Part shown: one piece after another, positions 36,301-49,976 of the stretch
How positions within the stretch are numbered: position 1 is the first letter of the stretch
How the letters are laid out: each line of letters opens with the position of its first letter
Source: Dasyornis broadbenti
Lineage: Eukaryota > Chordata > Aves > Passeriformes > Dasyornithidae
Length of the DNA stretch: 64,000 nt
Direction: 5' to 3'
Assembly: GCA_013397935.1 (NCBI GenBank)
Contig: VZRN01000759.1
Span: forward strand, 354,844-418,843
Position numbers and translations under genes: made by a program
Notes under the pieces: model-generated
The model's input: only the letters and a program-made list of their open reading frames with translations
Databases searched by the model: none
What the model was told of the DNA's origin: nothing

Positions 36301-39300
36301 TCCACTGACTCAGTTGCAGGTTCAGTATCTGCTCATCTTTCTGCAGCTACTTTGTGCAACTCTTCTGGGCATCCAGGGGAGGGGAACTCATGGGCATTGC
36401 TGCAAGAGGCCATGCAGTAACAGTCTGCTGGGTAGTTCCTGTCCTTGTGCACTTTTCCCTGCCATTTTCCAACCACATACTGTTGGACTGGAGCAGATTG
36501 AATGTTGGGATTTTCGGTCTGCAATGCTGCCAGAGGCATTGGCCAACACCTGATGCTCAAGGGCCAGGCTGAGGAGTGACTCAGTGCTGTGCTGTGCTGT
36601 GCTGTGGGAACATCCCTCCCGACCCCCTCAGCTCACATACCTGCCATTGTTGCTCATTCCCGCCTCTGGCCCGCAGTTGGATTCAATCCCTGGCCATCTG
36701 GATGTTTGGTGGTTTCCAAGCCATAACTGGAGCTGGCAGCAGATCTTGTTGTGTGTGCAGCAGGTCCTTGGAGATGAGATTCCCAGGAAAAGCTGAGCGC
36801 TGTGCAGAGGCACAAGGTTGGGTACAAGAAAGGATTTGGTGTCTGTGCCGCTGACTGTGGCTGGTGTAGGTGTGTCACTGAGGGAACTGCTGCTGCTGTG
36901 GCTGCAGGAGGGTAGAGTTCTGCCTAAGTCACTCTGCAGCTCTGGGATGAGTTAGAGCCTATGCTCTACCCCATGCTTCCCATTTAACACCTATCAGGAT
37001 GGATGGAGCAATTTCAAGTCTGTCTGCAGCAGCAGTCCCAGCCAGCCCCCAGTGCAGAACTCAGCCAAGGGAGGTTCTCACTGTAGAAAGAGGCAGTGGA
37101 TAGCAGAGATGACATCTGGCTTCACATGGTTTGGGCTCCCCTGTGCAAGACACTGAGCCATGACTGAGTCTCAGCAAAGGAATGTACTCTTAATTTCAGT
37201 TAAAAGTCAAACTTTGATACCAGCCTGTGTAAGAGCCCAAGTACCCTTGGGTACTGATTACTAGAAAAGTGTTTTATCTTGATCCGTGGTTAGTCTGATA
37301 ATATCCCAGGCTTTTGAAGAACAAAAACAATGGGATGGAAAGGGGTCATCAGAAATGTTTGAGATGGGATAGACACAGGAAACTCTCCTTTGTGTAAAAT
37401 ATATTTAGTTGGGTTTTACATTTTAGGAGGCATTTTATATTTCTCTGCATTGCTGACTGTTGTCCCAGGTAATTCTGGCCCATCAGGGCACTGATCTGTG
37501 TGCTAGGCTTGAAATAAAGCAGTTCATTGCTGGGTCCCTCCTACAGACTGTGCTTTAAATGTTAAGTCATGGCATGAGATGTTTTTAATTCTGTGACTAA
37601 TTTAAACTTAGTTGAGCTCTAGGAGAGAACCTGTTTTTTAGGGGTGGCTCATCTAATTGCCTTACTTCCATGGGGACATCCCAGATACTTGAAAGAGCAT
37701 GAGCTTAAAGCTTTTTTCAGTTGGGGGAGTATGTGTCTTCTTACAGAGTGTCACTCTTCTCTGAAAGCTGCTTTAGCAGCCGTAGTAGAGCTGGAGGCTC
37801 AGTCCCAGGGAAGGCTGGTAGGGATCAGGAGGTGGCTGAAGTGGGGAACTGGGAATTTGGAAATGCTTCCACTCCCTACTTCTGATGATCAGAGGGCATG
37901 TGATCAGTATGTGGTTGGTGGTTTGACTCTGTCTCCTTGTTTCTTTGTAAGGTTGTAATTGCATTCTGCTATTAATGATTCCAGCATGAAATATATGGCT
38001 TTTGATGGTTACTTTAATTGGTGGGGGTTCCCTGGCAACTCATGACAGAAACTTTCCTCTGTGTTTATTGACTGACCATAGATGTATTCCTTCCACAACA
38101 TTTTTGTATTCATAATGTGGAACCAATCACTGATGGCACCTGTGATCCTTTCAGGGGTAGGAAAACACATAAAGTACAAAAAAATATGCTCTAATTAACA
38201 AGGTTTCTGTCTCTGCTTTTTATATCTATAAAAACTCCAGAAAACCTCATCAGTTCCCCACACAGTTTTGTGGATCTGAAATGTCACCTACTGTCTAGAG
38301 TAACAAGATCTGGTAAAATTTCCCCGTTTCCTTATTGGCATCTTTTATCTGCAGATCTCCATTGTCTTCTCTGAAACCCACATCTTTTGGGTGTTCAATC
38401 TTTCCTTCTACTCTTTTTCTTTCCATTCTTACCTTCCCCTCTACCCATTTAAAATGTTTTCTTGGAACACACCTCAGCTTCTACAAAAGAAGAGATTCCC
38501 TTGGACTGCTATTGAGTTCATCTCTCAAAGGGGAGGAAATCCAGATCATTCAGAACAGAGCACAGGCAAGTCACTTACATTGTCAGCAGATGTTTCTGTT
38601 TCCCATTTCCAGGTTCTGTAATTTTTAAGTGTTACCAAAAAATAGGTGGAAGGAAAAAGTAAAGAAGAGAATGAGTGAAAAGAGAAACACAGGGCTGGTT
38701 TCCTGTGATTTTATTGATCTGCTTCTCCTGTATGTTGTCCCTATATATTTAGCAAAGTGTGAAAAATGCTTTAGCGATGTCCTTGATATTTGCTTGTCTG
38801 AAAACTAAACCTGTGAACTAAACTCTGAAATGATTTCTTATGTAATATAGATCATTATCACTTCTTCAAGCATAAGTCAGTTCTTTGTCCACACATGCAG
38901 TTAATCAGTTTTGTCCTTCAGCACTCAGGAAATCTATTCTCCCGCCCGCAACCAACTGATGGTTTCTTTCCCGGTGCCTGTCTCAGTACATTTTGTCCTC
39001 ACACAAAACCTGTCCATGTGTAGAAACCCTTGTTTAGCTGTTCAGGCTCTGGTGTGTTTAGCCTACCCTAAAGCCATGTATCACCTGCATCCTCTTCTGG
39101 CATCAGGTGAATCTCCGCCTTTCCTTTGCCCTGGAGTTGATCTCACCATTGCTGCTCTGGACTGACCAAAGTGTGGTCTGTGGGCCACCGTTACCTGATT
39201 GTTTTCCTGGTGTGTTGGAAGGATTGAACTTAAGTTTTTGTCTCTGATGTGTCTTGTGGGAAGTTTTCCACACAAGACTTTTTTTGTCTTTTTACTTCTT

Positions 39301-42300
39301 TCTGCCTGCATTGGCTCTGATGTGTCTGCTCTGCTGCTGAAGAATTCAGTCTTCCTTATCGTTTCTGTGTGGGCATCTTTTGTTTTTCATCTCAATCAGG
39401 CACAATGGATGACTTTAGTCAAGATCTTAACTGCATGTCATTACCTTTTTCACCAGAAAATAGTGACCTCCTCTTGCCTTTGCCACTGTTTGAAATCGTA
39501 CTGGACCCTGGTAATTTCCTGGTTTGATTTGTTACGTGAATCTTAGGCTTTTCCTGGATTCTGGAATTCTCAGTGTCAAAGGACTATTGGCAGCTCATCA
39601 TCCCCATATCAAGGAGGTGGGATTATACCACTTTGGAGCCATGGAAATTTCAGTCTGTCCTTCCTCGCCAGCAAAGCTCTTTTTCCAAACTTCCGAATAG
39701 TTTTCTCTTCTAATTCCTGTTACCTGTTTTCCTGCTGTTTCCAGTCTTGGACTCATTGCTCTTGGTTCCCTGGTGGCATTGCAGGAACAGGACCTCTCCC
39801 CTGCTGCCAGCCAGCTCTGCAAGCCCAGCCTAAAGAGGACTGGAGCTCTTAGCAGAGGACACAGCATGAAGAGGAAATCTGGTCTTGCTGCTTCTGTGAC
39901 CTTCACCTCCCGTGCTGTCTGACAGGAGGGCTCTGGCTTTGCTCCTCATCCATCCCCCTGTCCAGGCTGGGTTTTGATCTCATCCTTAATTCTTGTTTAC
40001 TGCTTATTTCCAGAGAGAGTTTTCTGTATGGCCTGAAAACACATTAAAGTTCTCACCAGAAAGCAGCCTGGGGTTTACCTTGCAAATTCATTTTACAGAT
40101 TAAAAGTTTCTACTGCGACTCTTCACCTTAAGGATGCTTTGACTTCTTGTGGGTCTAGAAAAGCTCTGTTTCATAAGAATCTTGCCATGTACAAAACAAA
40201 ATAAAGGATTTTTTTTTTTTTGCTTAAGTTTGTCTTCACACTTATAAAATATGCAGTGGCAGCAAACTTCAGCACTGTGAGGCTTTCTTCTGGCAGAGGG
40301 TACTGTCAAACAAGAGAGGAAAAATTCTTAGCTGAGAGAATAGGTAGGATGGTCGTCTCCAAGAGGTAAATCAGGCCAGTGAGGCAGAGGGACAGGGTTT
40401 TGCTCCACTTGCTAAGGCTTCCTTATCCTCTTGGGCAGATCACTCCTCCTGTCTGGGTTGGCCCATGTGGACATAATCCTTCTCACCTCCCTAGCATAGG
40501 TGATACTGTGCTGCCTTCAATATTTTGAAATTATGTGGTGATCCTGAGGTCAAAGTACCAGAGAAGTTTTATAAATCTTTCTGTAATTATTGCTATATCA
40601 CAAATAGATGCATTTGCTGGAAGAAACGCTTGCAGTGTCTGGCAGCCAAACCATACAGCTGCTACTGCGTGCTACTGAAACTAATTACTTGCTCAAATAA
40701 TGCATATTTACAGTTTATGGGGGACGAATTTGAGGATTATATATCATTAAATAAATGGACTAATGCAAGATTTTAAAAAGCCTGCTTTCCCAGCACCACT
40801 CCCAAGAGCCCTCAGTGCCTGGGCCACGTCAAGTGTTCCCATTCCTCTGTCCAAGCCCAATGTTGTGTTTTTAATTTATTTTCAGTATCCAAGGAATGCT
40901 GTCTCCAGTATTCAGAGGACTCTAAATCGGATGTGAGACACAAATGCACCAGAGAAACTTATCAGAGAAACAGGCTTGGCGTGAAGCCTACATAAACAAC
41001 CATAAATTTTTCTTATTTAAATGAGAGGACTCGGGAGGACTGGCCGATTATAGCTGCAGTGGGCTGGCCTTGGGCACCACGGAAAGTGCTTTGGTAACCC
41101 CTGGTATTTGACATGACCTGAATGTTTTGCCTGTTTATAAACTTACTGTCACAGACTGACCAGCTTGGTTCTGGTAAATTTACTTCTACAGGTCAGAGTT
41201 ATTTACCAGCAGTAGATGTTTTCTCCTCTCCCTGGACTTCTCAGGAAATTTTAGCTTGATTTTAACCCAGGTAATGAAGAGTTCTTGTTTCCAACCACCC
41301 TCTCTGCCTCACTTCCTTAAAGCACAGAACAGGAAGAAACTCAGTAAATTCAATCTTGGCCAGAAAGCTATTTTTCCCTTGCTTCCAATAAATATCTCAC
41401 TTCCTGAAAATCCTGACTTTGACCAAAACTTCTGGGACTTTCTAGATTTATCATCACTCGTGGCCACATCCAGTTTCAGTTAGGGTCACGGTATTCTTGA
41501 GTTCCTGGGGGGCAGTGTGAGCTCTGAGCTGGGCAGCAGGAGCTTCGTCCCATCACACTGGCATTACTGCCGTGGTTTGCCCCAGGTGAGCCTCTTCCCT
41601 GTAGCTGTATAAAAAACAGGTAATTTTGCAATATGGCTTTGATTATGAATGCCATGCCAGAAATAGTAAGGAATTCTCTTACGGTTTTGCTGTGAAATTC
41701 CTATTATTTTACCAGCGTGAACCCTCCACCTAGGTGCCCTGCACTGAACTGACACAAGTGAAAATAGGCAATCATCATACTTGCAATCTTGATCCCACAG
41801 TCTTGAATTAGGTACAGTGAATGCTTTCTAAAAGGAAACTTGAAGCAAACCCCACTGTGACCTCCCTGGTGGCCAGTGTCCAGTCCATCCATATCCAGTG
41901 CTCCTCCCATTCTAGGATCAGTAGCTCCCTCTGGCAGTTCCCAGGACTGATGTCCGATGGAGTGGAGATGATGTGCTGTGCTGTCGGTGCTGGGCTGGAA
42001 ATCAGTGCTAGGCTGTCCCCTAAATAGTGCCCTCTTGGTCATCCCCCCTCTCATGAGTGTCCACCCACTCATCTGGCTTTAAATTGATGAGGATTATTTA
42101 CTTCAAGTGGTGGAGAAAGCAGGAGTGTAATAACTTCAGGTGTAGTTCCGTGTTCCTCACCTGCCCCAAACATCCCTGCAGGCTCAGGACATGCAGGGAG
42201 TGAGGAGGGAATGGTGTTGAGGTTCCTCTGGGAATGGCGTTGAGTGTTTGCTGGACAGTTGGGCCTCTCACTCCATTTCTCCCAGACACTGAGTGCTTGA

Positions 42301-43865
42301 GAACAGGTTGTGTCCTGTGGTCATGGGCCAGAGTAACCTCCTATCATTGATCTGGGGCAGTGGGTGCTCAGGGCCTTCAGCATTTCACCTACAAAATGGC
42401 CGTTCCTGGGCAATGAATAACCCACCCTTGAAGCTGAAGTGGCACAGAGCACTTCAGCGTCTGTGCCATGTCCCACAAACCAAAGTGATGGGTGAAGATG
42501 TAGCTCAGTGTGTTTTTTTGTTTGTGTGTGACATGATTGGAGAGGCCTGGAAGCCTGTAGGGCAGTAAGCGTCACTCATCCTCTCAAAGCATCTTCTGCC
42601 CAGGGTTTTTCAAGTGCTTCGGTCAATTCATGCCGTTTGGGAGATGCACCTTGGGGCAGTAGGGTGCCAAGGAGGCTGTTGACAGTCATGGCTTCTGCAA
42701 TGGGGCTTAAACCCCAAGGTAAACTCCATTGGTTTTGAGGTTACTGGGGCCCTGTAAAGCCATTCCCAAAATCCTCCATGGGAGCTTTCTGCTCTGTCGT
42801 GTCAGGGGCAGGCCTGGAGAACCAGGTTTCAAATGCCATGGGGACCCTCCATTTCCTCTGCCTGTTCATCCCATGGAGTGCCAGTGGCACAGCAGCACTG
42901 GCTGCTTGCTGATAGCGTCCCTCGCTGCTCTGTGCACTGTCCTGCTCTTGTAGTCTTCACTGGCTCCCTTTATGCCTGCACAAACCCCTCTGTTCCTTCC
43001 CACTCCTGTTCAGGGCCCCATGCACTTCCTTACCTGCTGTTCCTGCTTCTCCCCTGTGCTCAACTCAGGCCCTGGCACTGCCATCCCCTGCTGCCCCTGT
43101 CCTGCAGCCCAGCCTGGGCCAGGCAGGCAGCCCAGTGGTTGGGTAAGGGCTTCCAGCAGTGCTCCCCACTCTGGATGCCCCATTAGGCTTGGTGCTTTCT
43201 CCTCCTCTCCACCAGCCCCCAAGACGATTTTTTTCTTGCCTAAGACCTTCCAGCATTAACTATTTGTTTGCCGAACTCCTGTGAACTTGTACTGTGTTTA
43301 GAGTAGCGGTAATAAAACTGAATGATGAGCCAGGTAAGAAACAGGTGGGGAATTGGAGGAGGGCTACTTTTGAAGTATCTGCAGCAAGAAGTAACATCAG
43401 CAGTGGCTCTGACTCCAGCCAGCAGGGCTGGCTCTGCTGGTGTGGTGACTTGTGCCAGCACACGTGCAGAACACAGCCACCAGCTCTTTTAGCTGTGCCT
43501 GTGCAGAGTGAAAGGCATCTGATTCAGTGCATATTTAAAAGCAGGAATGGATTTAGCAGTCATTTTTGATTACTTGTGTTACGTCTCAGCAGTTGTCTGT
43601 CAGTGTGCCTGAAAACACGACTGTGCTGTGTCCTGACATTAAATTAGATCTACTCACAGAACCTCAGTCACACAGCTCCCCTGGCTGCCTGGGTACTCTG
43701 CACTGTCACTCTTCCAACTGCACTGCCTGCAAAATTTTTCTTGGAAGTAATGCAAATAGCTTTATTGAGTGAGTCAGTGGATTACTGACCTTAGGAACTA
43801 CAGCAGTGTAAATTCAGACCCATGGAAACAATTTGCTGAATCAGTATTAACAGTGCAGTGGTCTC
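33381..43865 (+). other. Intron 2, central part (no gene seen)
   Basis: This is largely unique intronic DNA. Short simple repeats occur: (GTGCT)n at 36584-36606 and a T-run near 40209. The text at 38930-39950 is pyrimidine-biased and could be an unrecognised old repeat. Region 40870-41090 looks like unique, possibly constrained sequence. Open frames, including 115 codons at 39199-39546 and 122 codons on the minus strand at 41704-42072, have no recognised domain. Confidence 0.5.
36584..36606 (+). repeat. (GTGCT)n microsatellite
   Basis: About 4.6 perfect GTGCT units. Confidence 0.9.
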
Positions 43866-44058
43866 TGGAGCAGCAGTCTCCAAAGTGGGAGCAGGCACCC
43901 CATGCGGTGTTCAAGATGATCCTTTAGGGCGTAGGAAGAAAATACTTCACTAGTGGATGTATATAATTTATAAATGTAGAAATGTACATGTATTGGGGTA
44001 CATGTGCAAACATTTTTTACTGGTAGGGGAGCATGATCAAAAGTTTGGACTAGAGGAA
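43866..44058. mobile_element. Possible hAT-type non-autonomous DNA transposon relic
   Basis: It opens with cagcagtctccaaagtggg and closes with gatcaaaagtttggacta. These ends are partly complementary (tctccaaa against agtttgga) in the way of hAT terminal repeats, with AT-rich text between them. The ctccaaagtggg opening resembles old amniote hAT elements. Arms are degenerate and no clear 8-bp duplication was found. Confidence 0.35.
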
Positions 44059-46789
44059 GAAAGCCTAAAGAACGCACAGCCACCAGGACTTGTTCTGCTG
44101 ATTCCATGAGTTATTTAACAAAGCAGAATATATACACTTGGGAAAATAAGGCTGGAAATCATCTACTTAATCTCTTAAGAAAGTATGTAGGTGAGAGCCA
44201 AAGATGATGTTTTCTAAGTCTTGTTTTTGAATGGATGTTATTTTTTATTACCCTGTTTAGATTCACATAGCAAATTGTCCCTGTTGTTACAATGTGCTAT
44301 TTCAGGCGGTGCTGCATGAGGCTGGTTCACGGAATGGGGCAGGTCGGTGGCTGCTCTCTTCTGAAGTCCTTTGGGGTTCAGATGATGATGGTGAAGATAA
44401 TTTGGTTTACACACAGAGAGATGGCGCAGCACATAATCTGACAGATCATACAATACCTGCACATTGAAACCTTGAGGATGTTTCAAAATTTGTGCAAAGG
44501 GGAAAGTCATCCTTTATCAGCAGCTCTGCAGCTGATTCTGTGCAGTTGTGAGTGGTTAACTTTGAGGATCACGGGAGCCAGTGTATTTGGTGTTTGTGGT
44601 TTGCTGTATAGCTGCATTTTCATATTTGCTTCTAGAGCCTTTTCCCCCTAGCTCAAGTGTTGGGCAAGTGAACAGGATATGCGAAACCCAAAAACCAGGG
44701 GAAATCAGAAGGAATAGCCAGCTTTGATAGGAGCATGGCTGAAGGCAGAGGTTTGCAGTGTCTTAGTCACCATTGGCCGTGGTGGCGAGCTGATGTCTCA
44801 TGCTGGGTAGAGAAGAGAGGAAGGAAGTGGATTTAGCAGAAAATTGATTGCATCTACTTGGGCTCTTTCCAGCTGAATCCTGAGTTAAGTACATTCATCC
44901 TGAACTAATCGTTGTGGGGAATTGGCTGAAATCTCACATACTTCTTAAAAGGAAAGCTAAGCATTAAAGGAACAATATCCTTATTGTACCTGAGTGCCAA
45001 AAGAAGTGAGCGTACTGTCAGGAGCTGTACCTATTCAGCCCTCTGGCTTAGGAGCTGCTTGTGGGTTTAGTACTAATGTGACCTGTTGCAGGAAGCTGTG
45101 GTCAGTCCACCACAAAATATCAAGGGCAGCCTGAGGAGGGCTGATCTTTGATGAGATTTCAAATTGGCTAAGCAAGCCCCAGTTCATTTCAGTAATTAAG
45201 TACAACTATAATTTTCATTTTTGTTTTGTTTGCAGCAAAGTATGCTGGAATATTGTCTAAAATACGTATCTAAGATCCTAGCAAGATTTTGTTCCAAGTT
45301 ACCCAAGATAAATCTGAAGTAACATTATTACCATCAGTGCAATTGTTAACATCAGTGTAATTGTTAATCGGTGTAATCGTAGTGTAATTGTGCACCAGTG
45401 TGAGCAACAGAAGAGTTGTTTCCTGTGCAGGTCTTTCAAATTTACAGCTAAATCATCTAAACCCAAAGAATGTCCTTCGAAACTGGCAGATGCTTTAATA
45501 CTTTAATACTTTCTTGAAAATATTTTTTTCACTGTGTACCGTCCTTTCTAAGTTTTCTTAGCACTTCTGGGCCCAAGGACCACTCCCTGACACATTCTGC
45601 CATTATCCCATGGCGAATTACAGCTGTGGCTCAAGATGCCATTTCTAGGCACTGTGGATCTTAACAGTCTCACTTTATTGCAAAGACTTATCTCTAGGGA
45701 AGGAGAATTTTGTGCTGTGAGCTTGATTTCACCAACATGAGGTGCCGTTGGTGCTGGCTGAGCACTTTGTGGATGTGACTCAAACCGAGCATTGCTGGCA
45801 TGGGGAGGTTCAGCAGCAGCACCCTTTGACGCTGCTCACACTGGGGTGCTGACTCATGCAGTGCTACTGGAGGAAGACTGAACTGTGCAAATCCATTCTT
45901 GTTTTTCTGAGACAACACAGGAGAGAATTTAGGGAAATTGCTCATCTCCCTTGAGGCTCTCTTGCATGTTGCCACAGGACTGGGCTGTGTCCACTGCTTT
46001 TGTTCAACATACTTTGTATGTTAGGAGAAGTGAAGCTGCAGCTCACTCCATGCAAAGCTGACATTCAGCAACCTGGCTGTTCTTCCAGATCTTGTTCAGA
46101 TTTCTCTTCATCTGCTTCAGAGCTTGGTTAAGCTGGGACTTTTAGCTGAGGCTGACCTTGAATTGAGAACAATGACTTGCAGGAAAGAACGTGATAGCAA
46201 TGGTTGAGGGGTCTGCAGTACTCTCAGTCCAGCAACCTTACCCAATGTTTGCTGGTTGTCAGGTGGAGTTTCAAGTGGATTCTTGCCCTGCTCTGAATGT
46301 CCACATGACACTGAGGATCAAACATCTTTTTTTCTTCTTCCTTCTTATCTTCTTTTAGTCTTATTGGAATTCAGTAGCTTCTTCTCTTGGATATATTCCC
46401 ATAGGAATTGCCTCTCGTGTTTCTCAGCAGCTCACCCCTCACAAAGGCTGCTCAGGAACTTGGGGCAGTGCAGAACTCGGGAGGTTGATCCTGTCTCCCT
46501 CAGGGAGCTCACACAGAGTGTAAGCTTTCAGTCAGGGACTCTGTTCCACTTGTGTATGTCCACGCCTGTGTTGTAGAAAGAAGACCTGAACAGAGTTTCA
46601 GAATGCTGCTAGACAAAAATATCTATTGTGCTGGAGATCTGCATCCCGCTCGGGTCCAGGTGCAGCTGAAGTTTCAGGCCTTGACTTCCAGAGCTCTTCA
46701 GTCTGGTCTTGATGGCTGCAGAGGCTGCTGTGCTCTCTAGGATGCAATAGAAGCTTGAGATCAGCAGAGGTTCAAAACAAACAAAAGGG
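44059..46789 (+). other. Intron 2 segment (no gene seen)
   Basis: Unique intronic sequence containing the small tandem repeat at 45332-45400. I see no coding exon, RNA gene or recognised transposon. Confidence 0.5.
45332..45400 (+). repeat. 18-bp tandem repeat
   Basis: Two adjacent copies of catcagtgyaattgttaa (45332-45349 and 45350-45367) differ at one base. Decayed copies (cggtgtaatcgt, agtgtaattgtg) continue to about 45400. Confidence 0.85.
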
Positions 46790-47125
46790 AATGTTTCATA
46801 CAATGCACAGTGAAATTGTGGGACTCTGCCGTAGGGACAGCATGGAGGCCAAAAGTATAAATGATCTCATAGAGGAATTAGACAAATTAGAGGAGGATTG
46901 GTCCAGTGAGGCTATTAAACATAATAGTTATGATGCAACCTGTGGTGCAGGAAGGCCTTAAGTGCTGGCTGCTGGAAGCTGAGAGGTTATTCTTGGGAAC
47001 GCTGCAGCCTGTGTGAGCCCTGTTTGTAGTGCTCTTTCCCAGTGAACTTCCACTCTTGGCCAGAGCTGGAGACAGGATGCCAGGATAGATGGATCCTTGT
47101 TGCTGACATTGTGGTGGTTCTTCCT
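46790..47125 (+). mobile_element. Ancient amniote CR1-type LINE 3' end
   Basis: The blocks follow a 3' terminal region I recall from turtle and crocodile CR1-like elements. The order is a block with acagcatggaggccaaaag, then tataaatgatctc, then attaaacataatagttatga. The diagnostic final phrase follows near 47070: ggagacaggatgcc then aggatagatggatcc, equal to the widespread ggagacaggatactgggctagatggacc tail with substitutions. An open frame of 68 codons (46755-46961) lies in it but is a by-product. Strong decay shows old age, predating bird radiation. Confidence 0.68.
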
Positions 47126-49976
47126 GGGGGTTGAATGAGCCACCCACCAGGACACGCAGGTAGGGGCCAGCAGGGCTGCTGGGGAGGCTGTGTCCTGCCT
47201 GGAGCATCAGGAGGGCTTGGGCTGGAAGAGGCTGCACTGTGGTGATGGATTTACTCTGCCATGGAACGGGCTGGCACTTGGACCCTGGGATAGTGTGATA
47301 ACACAAGTACTCTTTTAAGTCCTGCCTTACAGGCAGCAGCTGGAAAATTGGAATTCTTTGCTGATAACGAACAAGAGGCTGTGATGGAATGGTGAAAGCT
47401 TCCCACAGTGGAAGTTACTTTGCGGGAAGAGCTATACCCCCTGCCCTCCCAGCTTGTTGAGTGGTAGGGAGGCCTCTCATGGTTTGGTGGGGTTTTATTT
47501 TGCATTTGTAAACCCAGCCCTGGGGGAAAAAATTAAATTGAAGTACACTTGGAGTACACTTATTTTACATTTTCTTGTTAGTGTTGCCACTTGCTGGCTT
47601 GTTAAGTAATATATTTTAAGATATATGTTAATATATAGGACTGAAGTAGCTATTAGATCAATGCAGGTAGTTGGATTTCTGGTTTTAAATATGTACTTGG
47701 CTTATGTTTTTGCAAACCCTTTTTCAACATAAGTTCTGTTAGAGCTCTGTGGAAATAATTTATGTGTTAACCCTGAAATTGATGGGTGGTATGGGATAGA
47801 ATAAATATGTAAGTGGGAGAGAAAGGAAACATCTGCCAATTTTAACTTTTGCAAATTATATGGAAGCTTGAAAGTATCTGCTAAGTTTATAGTACAGTCT
47901 GCACAGGAACGCCTTGCCAGAGTCCCAGAGATCTGAGAGCTCCTTGTTCCTACAACTTTAAGCAACCTTTTGGTTAAATAACCTCACCGAAGAGTAGGAG
48001 GAGACAGAAAGGAAGAGAGAATTCCACACTAGAGTAAACATGGCACAGAGATTATGGATACCCTGCCAAGAAAGGTGGGATTTTCCAGCAAGGTAACAAA
48101 AGATATTAGCTATCTATCTACATAGTCCTGCTGGAGGCTGACAGCTGCAGTCATGCAGCGAGGTTGGGGCAGAAGTGTGCCCTCCACACCTCAGAAATGT
48201 GCCCTCTACACGTCAGAAATGCGTCCTCCGTGTCCTCAGCACCCACTTAGGGCTGCGGTGGGGTGAGTCCTGCGGAGGTCCGCAGTTCAGGGATGCAGGG
48301 ATGCAGCAGAGGAGCACCTACTGGGTACAAAGGTGTTCCCATCAGTGCCGTGGCTGACACGGGGCAAAATCCTTGGGAAGATAATGAAGTTTTTCACTTT
48401 GACATCATGGCAGGTTAAGGCAAACTGCAGAGGAGAGTCTGGAGTTTACCTTGGGCTGCAAAACATGTCAGAATGATGAAGTGCTGTGTTTTCATCTGGA
48501 TTTTACCACACGGTAGTGAGTGCATAGCAAAGACAGCCTTTTTTCTGTTGGGGATGGCACTTCGGGGCAGCTCTCAGCCCAGAGGGGTCTTGGTGCATTC
48601 ATGGTGCCTCTCCATTCTCAGAGCTGCAAATGCAGCAAGGCAGGAGAGGTGCAGGCGTGGCAGGGGCTGCTCCGCCTGGAGAGGTGGCACAGGGCAGTGC
48701 AGAGCCTGGATAACAGCCCAGAAGGGAGATGATAATTGTATTATGCAAGAGAGTGCTTTTGTGAGAGTCCAAGTAAGAGCTGGGCAACGGTAATTGGGAG
48801 GAAAAACAGTTAACTACCATCTGCCTCCCCGGGGCAGAGCGACGAGATGGAGAGTGAGAATGAATGCTGACTTTGTAGCCACGGTTAATTTGCACTGAAA
48901 AGCTCTTTTTTGGTGTACAAATATGATTTAGTATAGGAACTTAAGCTAGAGAATGATTTCCAATTATTAATTTGAAAATAAATTATAATTTAAACTATTG
49001 TTTTAAACCCTTTAAATGCTTTTTCTGCATCAATATTTCTTGAAATTGAATCTCCTTATCTCTTTAAAGTGTTCGTTCATATCTTGCTATGTCTGTCTAC
49101 CCGATGATAATATTTTATTAGAATTTGTTCACAGACTGTGAATACTCTTTCCTGAAAGAACCTATGTAAAGGGAGAAACAATACACATCCTGTACTCCAC
49201 CTTCATAGGCCTCCAACATACGATGCCACCTTTTGTTTGCAAGAGTTTAAATTTCAAATAAAATCCCAGCATTCTTTTGAAAAAAAGGAAAGGGCCTCTC
49301 CCCTGCTTAGATTGTCAAATCCCAGACTAGCCCGGAATTGAATAGGCCAAGTCAGTGACCTCAGGCAGAAAGAATGTTGGTTATTTACGTAGGGCTTCTG
49401 CTATTTTAGAAGCAAACCTTTTCTTCTGAAAGGACAATGTATACTGTTTTGTGTTTATGGCCGAGTAAAAAGCTTGTACATTTGAGATTTGCATCGTAAT
49501 AGCCTCGTAACTCAATATACAGCATCCTCAAAAATAGCAGTGCAAGGCTCTGTTTTGTCTTAGCCAGTGCAGGTCTTTTAGAGGCTTTTACAAAAGTTCT
49601 CTGAAAAACAGACCTTAAGATTCAGCTGCTTATATGTTTGCTTTGGTGGCTCTTTTTTTTTTTTCCCTTTCCCCGGAGTTTTGCTTTTTTCCAAAACCTA
49701 AAATTACATGTGGTTTCTTTAGGAGCTATCAGGTCAGTGCTCAAAATATTTTGATGCATCTCAAGCTAAGCTGTGCCTGCAGCATGAAACCAGGAAAACG
49801 TGTGATTGTGTGTGTGTGCAATTCAGACACTGAGCATTTTTCCTGAAATAATGGGAGATCTTTACAGGCATTCTGGCCTTGTGGATGAGCCTGCAATTCC
49901 AAATGGTTTTTAAAGTGTGCCTTTCTCAATAGATCGTAACCATGAGGAGCTATTGTGTGAGTAAAGCACACATTTA
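47126..49976 (+). other. Intron 2 segment (no gene seen)
   Basis: The first part is ordinary intron with a 22-bp tandem repeat at 48171-48237. From about 48780 to 49640 the text is AT-rich, repeat-free and unusually free of simple sequence, a candidate conserved non-coding stretch. Confidence 0.5.
48171..48237 (+). repeat. 22-bp tandem repeat, three copies
   Basis: Copies begin at 48171, 48193 and 48215 with agaa(g/a)tg(t/c)g; the first two differ at few positions and the third is 23 bp and more diverged. Confidence 0.85.
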
